Notes: generated by a model from the letters alone, not told the origin. 64,000 bases of DNA from Aeromicrobium phoceense (GCF_013868155.1 NZ_JACEOG010000001.1:2556193-2620192); one strand, 5' to 3'. Shown: positions 44,079 through 53,482, counted from the first letter of the stretch. Made by a program: numbers and translations.

Positions 44079-46063
44079 CAGACCTGCACCCGGTCGCGGA
44101 CGGCCGTCACGATCTTGTCGATCGCGTCGTCGAGCGACACCCCGTTCTCCTGCTCGCCGTTGCGGAAGCGGAACGAGACGGCGTTCGCCTCGACGTCCTT
44201 GTCGCCGACCAGCACCATGAACGGCACCTTCTGCGTCTGGGCGTTGCGGATCTTCTTCTGCATGCGCTCGTCGGAGTCGTCGACCTCGAAGCGGATCCCC
44301 TCGGCGCGCAGGCGCACCGCGAGCCGCTCCAGGTACTCCACGTGCCGCTCGGCCACGGGGATGCCGACGGCCTGCACGGGCGCGAGCCACGGAGGGAACG
44401 CACCGGCGTAGTGCTCGACCAGCACGCCCATGAACCGCTCGATCGAGCCGAACTTCGCCGAGTGGATCATCACCGGCTGCTGGCGGGTGCCGTCGGCGGC
44501 GACGTACTCGAGGTTGAACCGGTCGGCGGACGGCATGTTGAAGTCGTACTGCACGGTGCCCATCTGCCACGTGCGGCCGATCGCGTCGCGCGCCTGCACC
44601 GAGACCTTGGGCCCGTAGTAGGCCGCGCCGCCCGGGTCGGGCACCAGCTCGAGACCGGTCGCCGTGGCGACCTCCTCGAGGACCTTGGTGGCGTTCTCCC
44701 AGTCCTCGTCCGAGCCGATGAACTTGTCCTTGGACGCGTCGCGGGTCGAGAGCTCGAGGTAGTAGTCGTCCATCCCGAAGTCGTCGAGCAGGCTCAGCAT
44801 GAAGTTCAGCAGGTGCGCCACCTCGGCGGGGGCCTGCTCGGGCGTGACGTAGGAGTGCGAGTCGTCCTGGGCGAAGCCGCGCACGCGGGTCAGGCCGTGG
44901 ATCACGCCCGACTTCTCGTTGCGGTAGACGTGACCGAACTCGAACAGGCGCAGCGGCAGCTCGCGGTACGAGCGCTGGCGCGACCGGAAGATCAGGTTGT
45001 GCATCGGGCAGTTCATCGCCTTGAGGCGGTAGTCGCCACCGTCGATCTCCAGCGCCGGGAACATGCCCTCGCCGTAGTGCGGCAGGTGGCCGGACGTGTA
45101 GAACAGCCCCTCCTTCGCGATGTGCGGCGTGCCGACGTACTCGAAGCCCTCCTCGATGTGCCGGCGGCGGACGTAGTCCTCCATCTCGCGCTTGATGACA
45201 CCACCGCGCGGGTGGAAGACCGGCAGCCCCGAGCCGATCTCGTCCGGGAAGCTGTAGAGGTCGAGCTCGGTGCCCAGGCGGCGGTGGTCGCGGCGCTGGG
45301 CCTCCTCGATGCGGTGCAGGTGTGCCTCGAGGTCCTCCTTGGACGCCCAGGCGGTGCCGTAGATGCGCTGCAGCTGCTTGTTCTTCTCGTCGCCGCGCCA
45401 GTAGGCCGCGGCCGAGCGCATCAGCGTGAACGCCGGGATCCGCTTGGTGGTGGGCAGGTGCGGGCCGCGGCACAGGTCCTTCCACGCCAGCGACCCGTCG
45501 CGCTTGAGGTTGTCGTAGATGCTCAGGCCGCCCTCGCCGACCTCGACGCTGGCGCCCTCGGCAGCGCCCTCCATCGACCCGTTCCCGGCGGTGGACTTCA
45601 GGCCGATCAGCTCGAGCTTGTACGGCTCGTCGGCCAGCTCGGCGCGGGCGTCGTCGTCGCTGATCTCACGACGGCTGAACTTCTGGCCCTCCTTGACGAT
45701 CTTCTTCATCCGCGACTCAATCTTCGCGAGGTCCTCGGGGGTGAACGGGACCTCGACGTCGAAGTCGTAGTAGAAGCCGTCCGTGATCGGCGGGCCGATG
45801 CCGAGCTTCGCGTCCGGGAAGAGCTCCTGCACGGCCTGGGCCATGACGTGGGCCGTCGAGTGGCGCAGGATGTCGAGACCGTCGGGCGAGTCGATCGCGA
45901 CCGGCTCCACCTCGTCGCCGTCGGCCAGCTCGCGCGCGAGGTCGACCAAATCGCCGCCGACGCGTGCGGCGATCACCTGCGGGTCCTCGGAGAACAGCTG
46001 CCACGCCCGCGTCCCGGGGTCGACCTGCTGCTGGGCTCCGGCGACGGTGACGGACAGACTCAT
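44078..46063 (-). CDS. thrS: Threonyl-tRNA synthetase
   Basis: A 661-residue class II synthetase. A TGS domain covers residues 1-60, then the editing domain ([28 protein letters not shown] and KYPFSR-like [13 protein letters not shown]); the catalytic domain has [12 protein letters not shown] (Cys of the zinc site), [14 protein letters not shown], and [11 protein letters not shown]; the anticodon domain starts near residue 560. No T-box-like leader was seen upstream. Its ATG is at 46063. First gene of thrS-HIT-pgsA. Confidence 0.97.
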   Translation of the reverse strand: MSLSVTVAGAQQQVDPGTRAWQLFSEDPQVIAARVGGDLVDLARELADGDEVEPVAIDSPDGLDILRHSTAHVMAQAVQELFPDAKLGIGPPITDGFYYDFDVEVPFTPEDLAKIESRMKKIVKEGQKFSRREISDDDARAELADEPYKLELIGLKSTAGNGSMEGAAEGASVEVGEGGLSIYDNLKRDGSLAWKDLCRGPHLPTTKRIPAFTLMRSAAAYWRGDEKNKQLQRIYGTAWASKEDLEAHLHRIEEAQRRDHRRLGTELDLYSFPDEIGSGLPVFHPRGGVIKREMEDYVRRRHIEEGFEYVGTPHIAKEGLFYTSGHLPHYGEGMFPALEIDGGDYRLKAMNCPMHNLIFRSRQRSYRELPLRLFEFGHVYRNEKSGVIHGLTRVRGFAQDDSHSYVTPEQAPAEVAHLLNFMLSLLDDFGMDDYYLELSTRDASKDKFIGSDEDWENATKVLEEVATATGLELVPDPGGAAYYGPKVSVQARDAIGRTWQMGTVQYDFNMPSADRFNLEYVAADGTRQQPVMIHSAKFGSIERFMGVLVEHYAGAFPPWLAPVQAVGIPVAERHVEYLERLAVRLRAEGIRFEVDDSDERMQKKIRNAQTQKVPFMVLVGDKDVEANAVSFRFRNGEQENGVSLDDAIDKIVTAVRDRVQV

Positions 46064-46208
46064 GTGAACCCCTCGGTGACTGGGCGGCCCCTACGGCTGG
46101 GCGGCGCTCTTGGGCTCACCCTACCGAGGTCGTCGTTTCGGCACGGGGACTGTCCCTGCCCGAGTACGCTAGGTCGACTTTGCCCCTCATCTCGGAAAGG
46201 CGTCACTC

Positions 46209-46964
46209 ATGCGCCGCACCATCCTCGGCCTCCTGGCCGCCCTCGCCGTCGGCGCCAGCGCGACGCTCGTCGCCGCCCCCGCCCAGGCGGCCCCGAAGCC
46301 GGTCACGATCAAGAAGATCTCGAACAAGTCGATCGACTGGTACGGCACGGCGCTGGTGAAGCCGAACCTCAAGACGGCCAAGAAGGTCAAGGTCCTCAAG
46401 AAGGCCATGACCATCAAGCAGGGTGGCAAGGTGCTGCGCAAGAACCGCTCCGCGGTGAAGCTCAAGCCGGGCGCGTACATCGTGACGACGAAGATCACCT
46501 ACAAGTACAAGGGCAAGAAGCGCGGCGCCTTCGCCAAGCAGCGCCTCGTCATCAAGCAGGGCCGCTGCGCCTCGGTGCTCAACATGCGCACGCTCAAGGC
46601 CGACGCCGCGTTCTCCCCCGACGTCAAGGGCGACAGCGTCGCGACCGTCTCCTCCAAGCTGCGTTCGGCCGGTGAGGGCGAGCGCTACACGCCCGAGAAG
46701 CTCATCGCCCAGCTCGAGGCGCTCAAGGTGCTGATGGGCGACGAGATGCCGGAGTTCGTCGTGCTCATCGACCAGGCGATCGCCGAGGTGAAGGCGCTGC
46801 AGGCCAAGGGCGTGACGCAGCTCGAGGACCGCGTCTACCAGGGCTGCGGCAAGCAGGACATCGACGTCTACGCCACGTTCGCCAACGGCGAGCTGATGTC
46901 GGCCGAGGACGACTCGGAGTTCATGGGCATGAGCGCGGCCCGCGCCGCGCTCGCCGCGCGCTGA
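46209..46964 (+). CDS. Secreted Lys-rich protein of unknown function
   Basis: A 251-residue protein with a signal peptide (TILGLLAALAVGASATLVAA, ending APAQAA). The mature N-terminal half is basic (KPNLKTAKKVKVLKKAMTIK, KYKGKKRGAFAKQRLV) and looks beta-rich; the second half is helical and acidic (AIAEVKALQAKGVTQLEDRV) with a late Cys pair. I do not recognise the family. A TACGCT box at 46167-46172 and GAAAGGCG before the ATG are candidates for its promoter and ribosome site. It is alone, flanked by divergent thrS and an MBL gene. Confidence 0.65.
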   Translation: MRRTILGLLAALAVGASATLVAAPAQAAPKPVTIKKISNKSIDWYGTALVKPNLKTAKKVKVLKKAMTIKQGGKVLRKNRSAVKLKPGAYIVTTKITYKYKGKKRGAFAKQRLVIKQGRCASVLNMRTLKADAAFSPDVKGDSVATVSSKLRSAGEGERYTPEKLIAQLEALKVLMGDEMPEFVVLIDQAIAEVKALQAKGVTQLEDRVYQGCGKQDIDVYATFANGELMSAEDDSEFMGMSAARAALAAR

Positions 46965-47007
46965 CACATCCCTGTCACCGGGGCCCCCGGATGGTCCACA
47001 CTGAGGC

Positions 47008-47784
47008 ATGACGGCCGTCACGTGGTGGGGACACTCGTTCGTCACGATCGAGCTCCCGGGGGCCACCGTGGTGACCGATCCGCTGATGTCCCGGCGGCTC
47101 TTCCACGTGCGGCGCGCCTCGGACCCTCCGCCGGCTCACGCCACCCGGGCCGACCTCGTGCTGATCTCGCACCTGCACCACGACCACCTGCACCTGCCGA
47201 CCCTGCGCCGGTTCGACGACGCGGTGCCGATCGTGGTCCCGCGCGGGGCGGTGCAGGCGGTGCGCTCGCTGGAGCGCCTCCAGACGATCGAGGTCGTGCC
47301 GGGCGACCGGCTCACCGTTGCCGGTGTCGACGTCGAGGTGCTGCCCGCCCGTCACGACGGTCGCCGCGACAAGCGGCCCGGCGCCGCGGAGGCGACCTCC
47401 CTGGGCTTTCGCTTCGGCCGTGACGGGACCACCTGCTGGTACCCGGGCGACACCGGCGTGATGGACTTCGCGGCGGTCGAGCCGGTCGACCTCGCCCTGG
47501 TGCCGATCGGCGGCTGGGGGCCGTCCCTCGGCGACGGGCACCTCGACCCCGAGCAGGCCGTCGAGGCGGTCCGCGCGGTGGGCGCCCGCTGGATCCTCCC
47601 CGTCCACCACGGCACGTACTGGCCGGTGGTGCTGCGCTCCTCCGGCCCCACCCACGAGCAGTGGTTCCAGCGGCCCGCGCCGCGCTTCCGTGCCGCGGCC
47701 GCGGGTGCCGGGCTCGGAGCCCGCGTCGTGATGCCGCCGATGGGTGTCCGCACGCCCCTGCCGCGTGGGACCATGCCGGTGTGA
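47008..47784 (+). CDS. UlaG-type MBL-fold metallohydrolase
   Basis: A 258-residue enzyme. The N-terminal WWGHSFVTIELPGATVVTDP and HLHHDHLHLPTLRR give the HxHxDH metal site; WYPGDTGVMDF carries the Asp and ALVPIGGWGPS and LPVHHGTY a further His. The pattern is that of UlaG/N-acyl-phosphatidylethanolamine phospholipase D-like hydrolases. The stop is shared as GTGA with the start of the next gene, so translation is coupled. Confidence 0.82.
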   Translation: MTAVTWWGHSFVTIELPGATVVTDPLMSRRLFHVRRASDPPPAHATRADLVLISHLHHDHLHLPTLRRFDDAVPIVVPRGAVQAVRSLERLQTIEVVPGDRLTVAGVDVEVLPARHDGRRDKRPGAAEATSLGFRFGRDGTTCWYPGDTGVMDFAAVEPVDLALVPIGGWGPSLGDGHLDPEQAVEAVRAVGARWILPVHHGTYWPVVLRSSGPTHEQWFQRPAPRFRAAAAGAGLGARVVMPPMGVRTPLPRGTMPV

Positions 47785-49823
47785 GCCAGACCACGCCCGT
47801 CGGGTGGGCCGCCGCACCCGTGCAGGCCGCACGACGATCTCGGTGGGTGCCGCGCGTGCCGGACCTCCTGCAGGCGCTGTGGACGGTCGTCGTCGTCGGG
47901 GTCGGCGTCACCCTCGGCCTCCTCGCCGTGGGCGAGGAGGTCTACGACGAGCTCGAGCTCGTCCTCGTCGTCATGGTGGCGATGTTCCTCGTCGACGTCA
48001 TCCTGGCCACTCCCCTGCGCCTGCTGGCCTCGCGCGGCAGCGTGCTGCTCGCGATGGCCCTCGGTCTCGGCGCCCAGGTGCTCGTGCTCGGCGCCGCCAT
48101 CAGCCTGGGCGCCCGGGCGAACCTCTCCGTCGGGGACACGGTCGTGGTCCTGCTGGTCGCCTCCGCGGTGATGGCGGTCGGTCGCTGGTTCTCCGGGGCG
48201 ACCGACAGCGGCTACGTGGTCGGCGCCGCCACCGCCCGCACCTCGCGTGCCCTGCGCTCGCGGACCGACTCCGACGGGCGCGGCATGCTCATCGTGCAGC
48301 TCGACGGCCTGGCGCTGCCGGTGCTGCGGCGCGCCATCGCCGGCGGCCAGGCACCCAACATCGCCCGCTGGATCGGCTCCAGCCACACGCTGAGCGGGTG
48401 GTGGGCCACCATCCCGTGCACGACCCCCGCCAGCATGGCCGGCTTCCTGCACGGGAGCCCCGACGTCCCGGCGTTCCGCTGGTGGGACCGGCGGTCGGGC
48501 CGGCTGCTCGCCGCGGGCAACCCGGCCGACTCACGGCTCGTCGAGTCACGGTTCCCGCCCGGCTCGGGGCTGCTCACCGAGGGCAGCGCCATCAGCACGA
48601 CCTACACCGGCGGATCGTCGCGGGCCTACCTCACGATCAGCAAGGCGACCCGCGCCCGCGACCTCGGCTCCGGCTCCGCCTACCTGGCCTTCTTCATCCG
48701 TCCGTTCCTGCTGCCCGGCGCTCTCGTGATGACCGTCGGCGAGGTGCTCAAGGAGCTCCACCAGGGCTATCGCCAGCGCGCCCGCGACGTGCAGCCCCGC
48801 ATCCCGCGCAAGGGTGGCTACGTCGTCCTGCGCGGCGTGACGAACGTGCTGCTGCGCAAGCTCAACCTGTCGCTGGTCGCCGAGGAGATGGCGAGCGGCT
48901 CGCCGATGATCTTCGTGGACTTCGTCGACTACGACGAGATCGCCCACCACGCCGGACCGGAACGTCCCGAGGCGATGCGCGCGATCGAGGGCCTCGACGG
49001 CGTCCTGGCGGCGCTCGAGGAGGTCGCCCGCTCGGTCGCCACCCCCTACGACTTGGTGCTGGTGTCCGACCACGGGCAGAGCCTCGGCGCACCGTTCTCC
49101 CAACTGGCGGGCTGCTCGTTCCCCGACCACGTGGCGGCGCTCATGCGTCCGGACCGCGGCGGGGCGTCGTTGCTCACCACGACCGGCGGCGGCGAGGAGC
49201 TCGGCCCGCTGAACGCGCTGGCCTCCTCCGTCGTGGGCGAGGGCAACCGCCAGCCGGAGAAGGTCGTGTCCGACTCCGCCGACCCCGAGGTGGTCGTCAC
49301 CGGTGGCGGCAACCTCGGCATGGTCTGGTTCCCGCGGAGTGACTCACGGCCCACGCTCGCGGAGGTGGACGCCGCGTGGCCGCGCCTCGTGCCCGGCCTG
49401 CTGGCCAGCCCCGGCGTCGGCCTCGTGCTGTCGACCGACGACGCCGGCGCTCCACTCGTGCTGGGGGCCGACGGCACCCGCGGCCTGGGCCCCGACGGCG
49501 CCTCCACGGGGAACGATCCACTTCGCGGCTTCCCGTCCCGCACGGCGCTCGACCTCGCGCGCCTGCACGCGCTGCCCGACTCCGGTGACCTCGTCGTGAT
49601 CTCCACCGTGGACGAGCTCGGAGGGATCCACGCCTTCGAGGGGCAGGTCGGATCGCACGGCGGCATCGGCGGCCCACAGAACCACGCCGTCCTGATCCAT
49701 CCCCGCGACTGGAAGATCGACCCCGACCTCGCGGAGCACGTGCCGGAGCTGGGCGACTCCCCCGTCATCGTCGGCGCGTGGAACGTGCACCGCCAGCTGC
49801 GCACCTGGGCGGCCGAGGCATGA
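47781..49823 (+). CDS. Membrane-anchored alkaline-phosphatase-superfamily enzyme
   Basis: A 680-residue protein. Residues about 30-140 hold four membrane helices (VVVVGVGVTLGLLAV, VLVVMVAMFLVDVIL, LLAMALGLGAQVLVLGAAISL, VVLLVASAVMAVGRW). The rest is an alkaline-phosphatase-fold domain: MLIVQLDGLALPVLR (first metal Asp), TTPASMAGFLHG (likely nucleophile Thr/Ser), FVDFVDYDEIAHHAG (Asp, His), LVSDHGQSLG (Asp-His) and GSHGGIGG (last His). It may be a phosphoglycerol transferase or phosphodiesterase acting at the membrane; the substrate is unknown. GTG at 47781 overlaps the MBL stop. Confidence 0.85.
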   Translation: MSQTTPVGWAAAPVQAARRSRWVPRVPDLLQALWTVVVVGVGVTLGLLAVGEEVYDELELVLVVMVAMFLVDVILATPLRLLASRGSVLLAMALGLGAQVLVLGAAISLGARANLSVGDTVVVLLVASAVMAVGRWFSGATDSGYVVGAATARTSRALRSRTDSDGRGMLIVQLDGLALPVLRRAIAGGQAPNIARWIGSSHTLSGWWATIPCTTPASMAGFLHGSPDVPAFRWWDRRSGRLLAAGNPADSRLVESRFPPGSGLLTEGSAISTTYTGGSSRAYLTISKATRARDLGSGSAYLAFFIRPFLLPGALVMTVGEVLKELHQGYRQRARDVQPRIPRKGGYVVLRGVTNVLLRKLNLSLVAEEMASGSPMIFVDFVDYDEIAHHAGPERPEAMRAIEGLDGVLAALEEVARSVATPYDLVLVSDHGQSLGAPFSQLAGCSFPDHVAALMRPDRGGASLLTTTGGGEELGPLNALASSVVGEGNRQPEKVVSDSADPEVVVTGGGNLGMVWFPRSDSRPTLAEVDAAWPRLVPGLLASPGVGLVLSTDDAGAPLVLGADGTRGLGPDGASTGNDPLRGFPSRTALDLARLHALPDSGDLVVISTVDELGGIHAFEGQVGSHGGIGGPQNHAVLIHPRDWKIDPDLAEHVPELGDSPVIVGAWNVHRQLRTWAAEA

Positions 49824-50002
49824 CCTCCCGGATCGACGACCTGGAACGGTGGGTCACCCACGGCGGCACCTGTCGCCTCGTGGAGACCGACGCCGCGGGA
49901 GCCGAGGTCGTGCTGTGCCGGTGCGACGGCGGCGAGGAGGTCGAGCGGTTCCGGACGAGCGACGTGGCCGTGATCGACTGGGTGCGCCAGCGGGCGAATT
50001 AG
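49820..50002 (+). CDS. 60-residue conserved hypothetical protein
   Basis: A 60-residue protein translated from an ATG that overlaps the stop of the phosphatase gene (ATGA). MTSRIDDLERWVTHGGTCRL and the following VETDAAGAEVVLCRCDGGEEVERFRTSD form a compact beta-rich sheet with two Cys, ending VAVIDWVRQ. Similar short proteins (MTSRIDDLERWVxxGGTxR) are familiar in actinobacteria, but no function is known to me. The 4-base coupling suggests a shared role with the phosphatase. Confidence 0.65.
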   Translation: MTSRIDDLERWVTHGGTCRLVETDAAGAEVVLCRCDGGEEVERFRTSDVAVIDWVRQRAN

Positions 50003-50003
50003 C

Positions 50004-51008
50004 TCAGAACGTCGCGCGGATCGCGCCGACGGACCGGCCCGCGCCCAGCACGGCGCGTTCACGCAGCGACTCCACGGCCTCGTGGTCCACGTCGTCCCCA
50101 GAGAACGCACCGAGCGCGTCGAGCGCGGTCACGAGGACCGGCGCGAGGGGTCGCTCCGCCCCGTCGAGCACCTTGAACGCCACGGCGCTCCCGTCGGGCA
50201 GGCCGGCCGTGAAGATGCCGTCGGCACCGTCCTTGGCCACGAGGCCGGGCACCGCGCGCATCAGGGTCGTGGTGGGACGCTGCCCGCCGGCGACCATGTG
50301 CGGGTGCGTCGACATCGCGTGCGCCACGCGCGCCTCGGCCGAGTCGGGAGCCTGCTGCGGCGACGCCGCGAGCCGTCCGATCCCGCGCGCCAGTCCGGTG
50401 ACCGTGGTGGCGAACAGCGGAGCCCCGCAGCCGTCGACGGTCTCGTGGCTGACGGGCACGCCGGTGAACTCCTCGATCGTCTCGCGGATCGCGCGCTGCA
50501 GCGGGTGGTCCGGCGCCAGGTACGTCTCGGTGTCCCAGCCGGCCGTCACACACGTGAGAAGCATCGCGGCGTGCTTGCCCGAGCAGTTATGGCTGATCTG
50601 CTCGGGACCCTGGCCGCTCTCGAGCCAGTCGCGCATCGCCGTCGTCCCCCCCGGCAGGTCGGGGGGGTTGCGCAGGGCGCGCTCGTCGAGTCCGGCACGG
50701 GCGAGGATCGCCAGCGCACCGGCGATGTGGTCGGGCTCGCCGTTGTGGCTCGCGGCAGCCAGGGCCATGAGGCGCTCGGGCAGGTCGAGCCCGTGGCGGA
50801 CCATCGCGACGGCCTGGAAGGGCTTGACGCTGGAGCGCGGCCACATCGTGACCTCCGGGTCACCGAGCGTCAGCACGGGCGTGCCGTCTACTCCGAGGGC
50901 GACGAGGTGGCCCAGGTGCACCGACTCGACGAGGTCGCCGCGCACGACGTGCGCGAGCGGGGCGGCGGTCAGGTTCGAGACGTCGGGGGAAGGGGAAGCA
51001 GTCGTCAC
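50004..51008 (-). CDS. L-asparaginase II-type protein
   Basis: A 334-residue protein of the asparaginase_II (thermolabile-type) family. SSVKPFQAVAMVRHG is the catalytic-region start, NCSGKHAAMLLTCVTAGWD the second conserved block, and DGCGAPLFATTVTG the third. Enzymes of this family hydrolyse asparagine or act in a related amide reaction. The start is the GTG at 51008. Divergent from the Rrf2 regulator gene with 50 bases between them, so regulation by that protein is plausible but not shown. Confidence 0.85.
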   Translation of the reverse strand: MTTASPSPDVSNLTAAPLAHVVRGDLVESVHLGHLVALGVDGTPVLTLGDPEVTMWPRSSVKPFQAVAMVRHGLDLPERLMALAAASHNGEPDHIAGALAILARAGLDERALRNPPDLPGGTTAMRDWLESGQGPEQISHNCSGKHAAMLLTCVTAGWDTETYLAPDHPLQRAIRETIEEFTGVPVSHETVDGCGAPLFATTVTGLARGIGRLAASPQQAPDSAEARVAHAMSTHPHMVAGGQRPTTTLMRAVPGLVAKDGADGIFTAGLPDGSAVAFKVLDGAERPLAPVLVTALDALGAFSGDDVDHEAVESLRERAVLGAGRSVGAIRATF

Positions 51009-51058
51009 ATTCGGAGGATAGTCACGGAACGGCCGGTCGGCTTTGCGACACTGGGGCG

Positions 51059-51517
51059 GTGAGAGTCTCGACGAAGTCCGACTACGCGCTGCGGGCGCTG
51101 ATCGAGTTGGCGGCCGAACCGGGTGACAAGCCCGTCACCGCCGACGAGCTGGGCCGTCGTCAGGACATCCCTCACGGGTTCCTCCAGTCCATCCTGGGAG
51201 ACCTGCGCAAGGCGGGGATCCTGCTGTCCCAGCGCGGGCAGTCCGGGGGCTGGCGGATGGCCCGACCGCCCTACGCCGTCACCGTCGCGGACGTCTTCCG
51301 GGCCGTCGACGGACCCATCGTCTCGATCTACGGGCTGCGTCCCGAGGCCGTCGAGTACAACGGCCGGGCCGAGATCCTCAAGCCGGTGTGGATCGCCGCG
51401 CGCGACGCCCTGCGCGAGGTGCTGGAGACGGTCACGATCGAGCAGCTCGCCGAGGGCGCGCTGCCGTCGTCGGTCATGAAGCGCACCGAGCACATCGAGG
51501 CCTGGCGCTCGCGCTGA
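51059..51517 (+). CDS. Rrf2 family transcriptional regulator
   Basis: A 152-residue winged-helix protein. MRVSTKSDYALRALIELAAEPGDKP is the family's N-terminus, and PHGFLQSILGDLRKAGILLSQRGQSGGWRMARPP the recognition and wing part. No Cys is present, so it cannot bind an Fe-S cluster as IscR or NsrR do; it must sense something else. The GTG at 51059 is the start. It is divergent from the asparaginase gene across a 50-base promoter region. Confidence 0.88.
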   Translation: MRVSTKSDYALRALIELAAEPGDKPVTADELGRRQDIPHGFLQSILGDLRKAGILLSQRGQSGGWRMARPPYAVTVADVFRAVDGPIVSIYGLRPEAVEYNGRAEILKPVWIAARDALREVLETVTIEQLAEGALPSSVMKRTEHIEAWRSR

Positions 51518-51530
51518 GCGCTCCCGTTCG

Positions 51531-51710
51531 TCAGGACGCCAGCGCCGCGAACGCCTCGTAGACCATGTAGGCGGGCCAGAAGAGGCCCTGGAAGATCGCG
51601 TAGAGGTGCTCCCAGAGGCCGTCGGCCTCGGTCCAGAACCACACCCACGCGCCGAACATCCCGAGACCGTAGATCGCGCCGCCGCCGGCGGCCGCCGTTC
51701 CGTTGGCCAT
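51531..51710 (-). CDS. Small membrane protein
   Basis: A 59-residue protein. The N-terminal GGGAIYGLGMFGAWVWFW is a hydrophobic, Trp-rich helix and a second helix follows (LYAIFQGLFWPAYMVYEAFA). Short proteins with this GGAIYGLGMIGA-like start are common in actinobacteria and unnamed. ATG at 51710 starts the conserved part; an in-frame start 42 bases upstream is less likely. It is convergent with the Rrf2 gene. Confidence 0.6.
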   Translation of the reverse strand: MANGTAAAGGGAIYGLGMFGAWVWFWTEADGLWEHLYAIFQGLFWPAYMVYEAFAALAS

Positions 51711-51787
51711 GTCACGCCTTCCCACCGTCGCGGAGGGTTCCGCTGCTCCCACTGTCGCGAGCGCGCGGGTGCACCCGCAACCGGGCC

Positions 51788-52393
51788 TCAGGCCCGCAGC
51801 GCCGCCTCCACGAAGGCGCGGATGAGCTCCGACGACTTCTCACCGGGCGCGGTCTCCACGCCGCTCGAGACGTCGACGCCCCAGGGCCTCACTGTTTCGA
51901 CCGCCTCACGGACGTTCGCCGGGGACAGGCCGCCGGCGATCAGCCACGTGCCGTCCGGCGCGCGGTCGGCGAGGTCCGAGAGGTCCCACCGCTCCCCCGA
52001 CCCCGGCTTCGGGGCGTCGAGCAGCAGCACCTCCTCGCCCCAGGCGCCCACCTCCAGCGGCGTGTCGAGGTCGAGCGAGGTCGCCCGCCAGACCCGCGGG
52101 ACGACCTCCAGCGCGGCGGCGAAGTCCTGCTGGTCGTAGGCCCGGCCGTGCAGCTGGAGCACGTCGAAGCCGAGGCGGCGCGCGGTGCGCGCGGCGTCCT
52201 CCGCCGGCATGTCGTTGACGACCAGCACGGAGTCGGCGCTGCCACGGGCCGCCTCGATCACGGCGCGCGCCTCGTCGTCGGTGGCCCGCCGGGAGCTGGT
52301 CCGGTTCATCACCACGCCCACGGCGTCGGCCCCGGCACTCGTCGCCACGCGGGCGTGCTCGGCCGTGCGGAGGCCGCAGATCTTGACGTACAC
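51788..52393 (-). CDS. trpF: Phosphoribosylanthranilate isomerase
   Basis: A 201-residue TIM-barrel enzyme of tryptophan synthesis. VKICGLRTAEHARVATSAGADAVGVVM carries the catalytic Cys in KICGL, VLQLHGRAYDQ the strand-4 motif, LLLDAPKPGSGERWD the conserved Asp region, and IAGGLSPANVREA with VDVSSGVETAPGEKS the phosphate-binding end. GTG at 52393 is the start; it begins one residue before the KICGL motif, as in other TrpF proteins. No other trp gene is in the window. Confidence 0.9.
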   Translation of the reverse strand: MYVKICGLRTAEHARVATSAGADAVGVVMNRTSSRRATDDEARAVIEAARGSADSVLVVNDMPAEDAARTARRLGFDVLQLHGRAYDQQDFAAALEVVPRVWRATSLDLDTPLEVGAWGEEVLLLDAPKPGSGERWDLSDLADRAPDGTWLIAGGLSPANVREAVETVRPWGVDVSSGVETAPGEKSSELIRAFVEAALRA

Positions 52394-52451
52394 GCGTCCA
52401 TCCTCGCAGTCGGGCCTGGCCCGGCGGCCCACCACGGGAGACACTGTCCGC

Positions 52452-52823
52452 GTGACGGAGACCATCCCCATCCTGCCGAGCGCCGACTTCGACGTCACCA
52501 CGAGCTTCTGGGAGCGCTTCGGCTTCATTCCTCGGGGGCGCTGGGACGAGTACCTGGTTCTGCGGCACGAGCGCCTCGCGATCGAGCTGCACTTCTGGCT
52601 CGACGCCTCGGTCGACCGCTGGACGAACGACGTGGCCTGCTACCTCCGTTTCCCCGACCCCGAGGCGGCGCGCGCGTGCCACGCCGAGTGGAGCCACGTC
52701 GAGGTCCCGGAGCCGGCGGTCCTCAGCTCCCCACGTGACGAGCCGTGGGGCGCCACGGAGTTCCACGTCATCGACCTGCACGGCAACCTGGTGCGGGCCG
52801 GTGGGTTCCCGCCCGTCAGCTGA
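52452..52823 (+). CDS. VOC-fold protein (bleomycin-resistance-like)
   Basis: A 123-residue protein. PILPSADFDVTTSFWERFGF is the first unit and GATEFHVIDLHGNLVRAGG the second; the fold is that of glyoxalase/bleomycin-binding proteins. Members of this kind bind or modify small molecules; the ligand is unknown. GTG at 52452 starts the fold. The last eight bases overlap the stop of the convergent TetR gene. Confidence 0.8.
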   Translation: MTETIPILPSADFDVTTSFWERFGFIPRGRWDEYLVLRHERLAIELHFWLDASVDRWTNDVACYLRFPDPEAARACHAEWSHVEVPEPAVLSSPRDEPWGATEFHVIDLHGNLVRAGGFPPVS

Positions 52824-53403
52824 CGAGCCGTGCGGCGGTCTCCCGCGCCACGGCGAGCATCCGTCCGTCGCCGTCGATCCCGCGCTGCGCGACTCCGCCC
52901 TCCAGGAGCAGGAAGAGGTGGTCGGCGACTGCGGCAGGGTCGGTCACGTCGGGGCGGTCCACGCGCAGGAGCTCCTCGAGCTTGCTCCGCACGGCCGCCT
53001 TGTGGGCCCGGATCACGGCCTGACCCGGGTGTCCGGCGGGCAGCTCGCCCGCGGCGTTGAGGAACGCGCAGCCCCGGTCGATCGACGGGGCGTCGAGGGC
53101 GTAGGCGTCGAAGACGGCGAGCACGCGCGGCGCAGGTGCCGACGCCAGCCGCTCCTCCAGGCGGTCCCACCACGCGGCGTGCCGAGCCCGCAGATAGGCG
53201 GCGACCAAGGCGTCCTTGGATCCGAAGCGGTCGTAGAGCGTGCGCTTCGTGACGCCGGAGGCCGCGGCGATGGCGTCGACCCCCACCGCGTGGATGCCGT
53301 GGCGGTAGAACAGGTCGGCCGACGCGTCGAGGATCCGCCGGGCCCCGGGCGTGAGGTCGGGGACGCGCAGCACCTCCTCGTGCCCGATGGCTGACTGCCC
53401 CAT
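52816..53403 (-). CDS. TetR family transcriptional regulator
   Basis: A 195-residue repressor. PGARRILDASADLFYRHGIH and VDAIAAASGVTKRTLYDRFG form the helix-turn-helix; the C-terminal domain (CAFLNAAGELPAGHPGQAVIRAHK) is of the TetR_C group found with MFS exporters. Two palindromic sites between this gene and the divergent MFS gene are its likely operators, so it probably represses both genes. Confidence 0.88.
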   Translation of the reverse strand: MGQSAIGHEEVLRVPDLTPGARRILDASADLFYRHGIHAVGVDAIAAASGVTKRTLYDRFGSKDALVAAYLRARHAAWWDRLEERLASAPAPRVLAVFDAYALDAPSIDRGCAFLNAAGELPAGHPGQAVIRAHKAAVRSKLEELLRVDRPDVTDPAAVADHLFLLLEGGVAQRGIDGDGRMLAVARETAARLVS

Positions 53404-53420
53404 GTGTTCCTCCGATCGAC

Positions 53421-53470
53421 TTCACCGGTCAGTGTAGTACCGTCGAGAGCGTGGTTCACCGATCAGTGAA
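53421..53470. promoter_or_regulatory. Two operator-like sites between TetR and MFS genes
   Basis: TTCACCGGTCAGTGTA at 53421-53436 and TTCACCGATCAGTGAA at 53455-53470 share the frame TTCACCG(A/G)TCAGTG; the second is a near-perfect inverted repeat TTCAC-N6-GTGAA. They are 34 bases apart, just upstream of both start codons, so a dimer at each would control the TetR and MFS promoters at once. Confidence 0.7.
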
Positions 53471-53482
53471 GTTCTCGTGCCG

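Noticed and set aside
46064..46208. T-box leader before thrS
   Set aside because: No T-box core sequence or specifier-like stem is visible; the gap is short and shared with the divergent promoter.
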